Shown here: in pieces, positions 62,601 to 64,000 of the stretch
Numbering within the stretch: position 1 is the stretch's first letter
Layout: the number at the start of each line of letters is the position of its first letter
Assembly (NCBI RefSeq): GCF_001039355.2
Contig: NW_019775593.1
Coordinates: 94,969 to 158,968, forward strand
Length of the DNA: 64,000 bases
Origin: Lingula anatina
Taxonomy: Eukaryota > Brachiopoda > Lingulata > Lingulida > Lingulidae
Reading direction: 5' to 3'
Position numbers and translations under genes: made by a program
Notes under the pieces: model-generated
Seen by the model: only the letters and a program-made list of their open reading frames with translations
Database searches by the model: none
What the model was told of the DNA's origin: nothing

Positions 62601-62908
62601 TTATTTTATTTGTGTGGATACTCTGGAAGACAGCTAAGCGAAGTGTTTTGTTGCATTCCACGAACCAAAGTACACAGCTTTCTTCTCCTTTCAGGGAAAT
62701 AACCGCCGATATACGAGCACTTTTTGAGCACATGAGTGAAGATAACGTGCGCCCTCTATCTATGAGGAGACAGAGAACACGGACCGCCGAGAAAGCCGAA
62801 GCAGACGAGATGCGACGATTGCGAACCGACACAAAAAGTCCCATTCTGAAACTAAATAAATCTCAAGAAAAAATGTTACAGTATACAGTGCCCTATTGCG
62901 AAAGATGA
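59685..62908 (+). CDS. EXD1: EXD1-like protein with inactive 3'-5' exonuclease fold
   Basis: Six exons: 59,685-59,808; 60,379-60,506; 60,856-60,936; 61,599-61,712; 62,367-62,485; 62,695-62,908, giving 259 aa with every junction in frame. The fold is the DEDD 3'-5' exonuclease domain: PPIIGVSGKGVPF (motif I), LHGEVFIFDI, KKVLHDGNEFNLALRRQFG (motif II), RIQNVFDTQVAYSL, then SEDPNFWSRRPLSKVAQRV and AAMDTIPLLP (motif III). The DPxxW-RP-S block and NVFDTQVA match EXD1, an RNA-binding adaptor of the piRNA pathway in mouse and silkworm. The D-x-E of motif I is S-x-K, the motif II Asp is Phe and the motif III Tyr is Val, so catalysis is unlikely. The C-terminus is Arg/Lys-rich. The N-terminal domain of vertebrate EXD1 is absent. 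ATG 59,685 is the first in frame; an upstream exon is possible. Confidence 0.82.
59841..60021. repeat. Tandem duplication in EXD1-like intron 1
   Basis: About 75 bases from caattattcttacaatgtgg to catttt-cacatgta occur at 59,841-59,916 and again at 59,947-60,021 with a few differences. The linker atcatttggtttctgagt also occurs near 59,392. Confidence 0.9.
61932..62096. mobile_element. hAT-like MITE in EXD1-like intron 4
   Basis: Ends aggggtggatttagg and ctcgatccgcccc are inverted repeats. The flanks tggagcac (61,924-61,931) and tggagcag (62,097-62,104) form an 8-base duplication with one mismatch. Internally gaagacggtcag-type units recur. No coding capacity. The exact end is uncertain by one or two bases because the termini share bases with the duplication. 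Confidence 0.75.
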
Positions 62909-63320
62909 GACTTATCATGAACTATTGCAAGAATAACATGACATTCACTATAAAACCTCATATTTGCTCAATTTTTATCGGTTTGGATGTAATGATCTAA
63001 TAATTTTGTTGTGCTAAGAATTTTAACCAGCAAATATTTATTGACCAGATACATTGTGGTCAGTTTAAGACAGGACTGAAGTTTTTGTTCTAATGCTTTT
63101 ATCTATGTTTAAAAGCGTGGGCAAGAAGAGAGCCCAGCATATGCCCATTTTATTTTTTCAAGTTGTGGGGGCGGAAAATTGTGAATATAGACAGGTAAAT
63201 CCTGTAGGCAAAGAAAGCAAGACGTTGCGTAATTTGAAAAATGAGAGGTGTTTTCTTCTATGTCCCTGACCAAAGTCACTAAAGCGGTTCTATATTTTGG
63301 ATAATAAACGTTTTCATGAC
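62909..63320 (+). other. EXD1-like 3' UTR
   Basis: AATAAA at 63,303-63,308, about 395 bases after the stop, is the best poly(A) signal. Nothing else is recognised between here and 63,701. Confidence 0.5.
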
Positions 63321-63701
63321 ATCTATAATGGGCGATGTGACAGCTGGGGTAATTTATAAAATCGTTCGAGTAAGACAGCTTGCACGCTTTGACCTATAGA
63401 TCAGAGAATTGGTCTGGCTATTTCCATGCAGCTGCTGGCAAAGGCCCTTTAATTGTTAGCAGAATTAATTCTTTTCATTTTGATCATTTATTTTAAAGAA
63501 GTTTACGTTCTTGGTGCTGTGGTGATTAAATAATACCAGTTTAAGAATAAAATTAGGCATTTGATCTTGGCGTTTGCTTTTTAACGACAATCGAAAAATG
63601 GTAAAAAGTGCTTTGTGATAAAGACGCTTGATGAATGCAAACGCACGTGCAGCATTAGCTTACCTGCGATACTGAGTAAATGAGATTGTGGACTCTTAGA
63701 G

Positions 63702-63907
63702 CCCATTTCCAGAGATTAGATCGATCTACTTTAGATCGACCTAACTCCCTGGGGGTTCACGCTAAATAGCTGTCAGCCGGGCGGACACGAAAGTTAATTA
63801 CCCCCTTACAGCTTGTAGTAGGCGGGACGGACATTTAAGCCGGATTATCTGACAGTTATCTAGTGAGACTCCCCGCGGGGATAGATCGATCTAAAAGCTC
63901 TGGGAAT
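63702..63907. mobile_element. MITE family 2, copy 3
   Basis: About 206 bases, nearly collinear with 50,915-51,120. Ends catttccagagattagatcg and gatctaaaagctctgggaat are inverted repeats, and compensating changes (agag and ctct) in the two arms keep the terminal stem paired. Confidence 0.9.
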
Positions 63908-64000
63908 ACAGCCTTAATGACATACTTGTAGCACATGTATTCTGTGCCTTAGTTCATTTAAAAGACCTTAGTGTGCAATAAGCTAGGATCTTGAAAAAGA

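Overview
The window is nuclear DNA from an animal, most likely a marine invertebrate. It has AT-rich introns, GT-AG splice junctions, short exons, many MITE-like elements and microsatellites, and is CpG-poor except around promoters. I cannot name the species. All exon boundaries were worked out by hand from frame continuity and splice signals. Almost none of the long open frames are genes; the genes are built from short exons.

Layout, left to right. (1) 1-17,760, minus strand: the 5' end of an E-protein bHLH transcription factor gene (TCF3/TCF4/TCF12/daughterless family). Only the first two coding exons are inside the window, at 12,627 and 9,722. They encode the AD1 activation domain with its LDFS motif, and the bHLH lies beyond the left edge. 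A CpG-richer promoter and probable 5' UTR exon lie near 17.6-18 kb. (2) 20,783-51,494, minus strand: a complete gene for MYCBP-associated protein (MYCBPAP), a ciliary and sperm-axoneme protein. It has 21 common coding exons giving about 923 aa. (3) 48.3-57.5 kb, plus strand: phosphatidylethanolamine N-methyltransferase (PEMT), seven exons, head-to-head with and partly overlapping the 5' region of MYCBPAP. (4) 59,685-62,908, plus strand: an EXD1-like 3'-5' exonuclease-fold protein, six exons, whose metal-binding acidic residues are mostly missing.

The most striking feature is upstream of MYCBPAP common exon 2. Spread over 14 kb are eight separate ATG-started exons (37,081; 39,051; 40,321; 43,007; 44,893; 46,394; 47,968; 51,416). 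Each is open from its ATG to a plausible splice donor, and each ends in phase 1, which is the phase exon 2 requires. They read as mutually exclusive alternative first exons that attach unrelated, mostly basic and Ser-rich N-termini to one axonemal protein. The two most distal lie at the PEMT promoter and inside PEMT intron 2.

Mobile and repeat content includes two copies of a MITE with 8-bp target duplications, three copies of a second MITE, two further single MITE-like insertions, a dispersed repeat shared by positions 337 and 50,303, a partial exon duplication in MYCBPAP, and a 411-bp direct duplication around a single N that is probably an assembly join.
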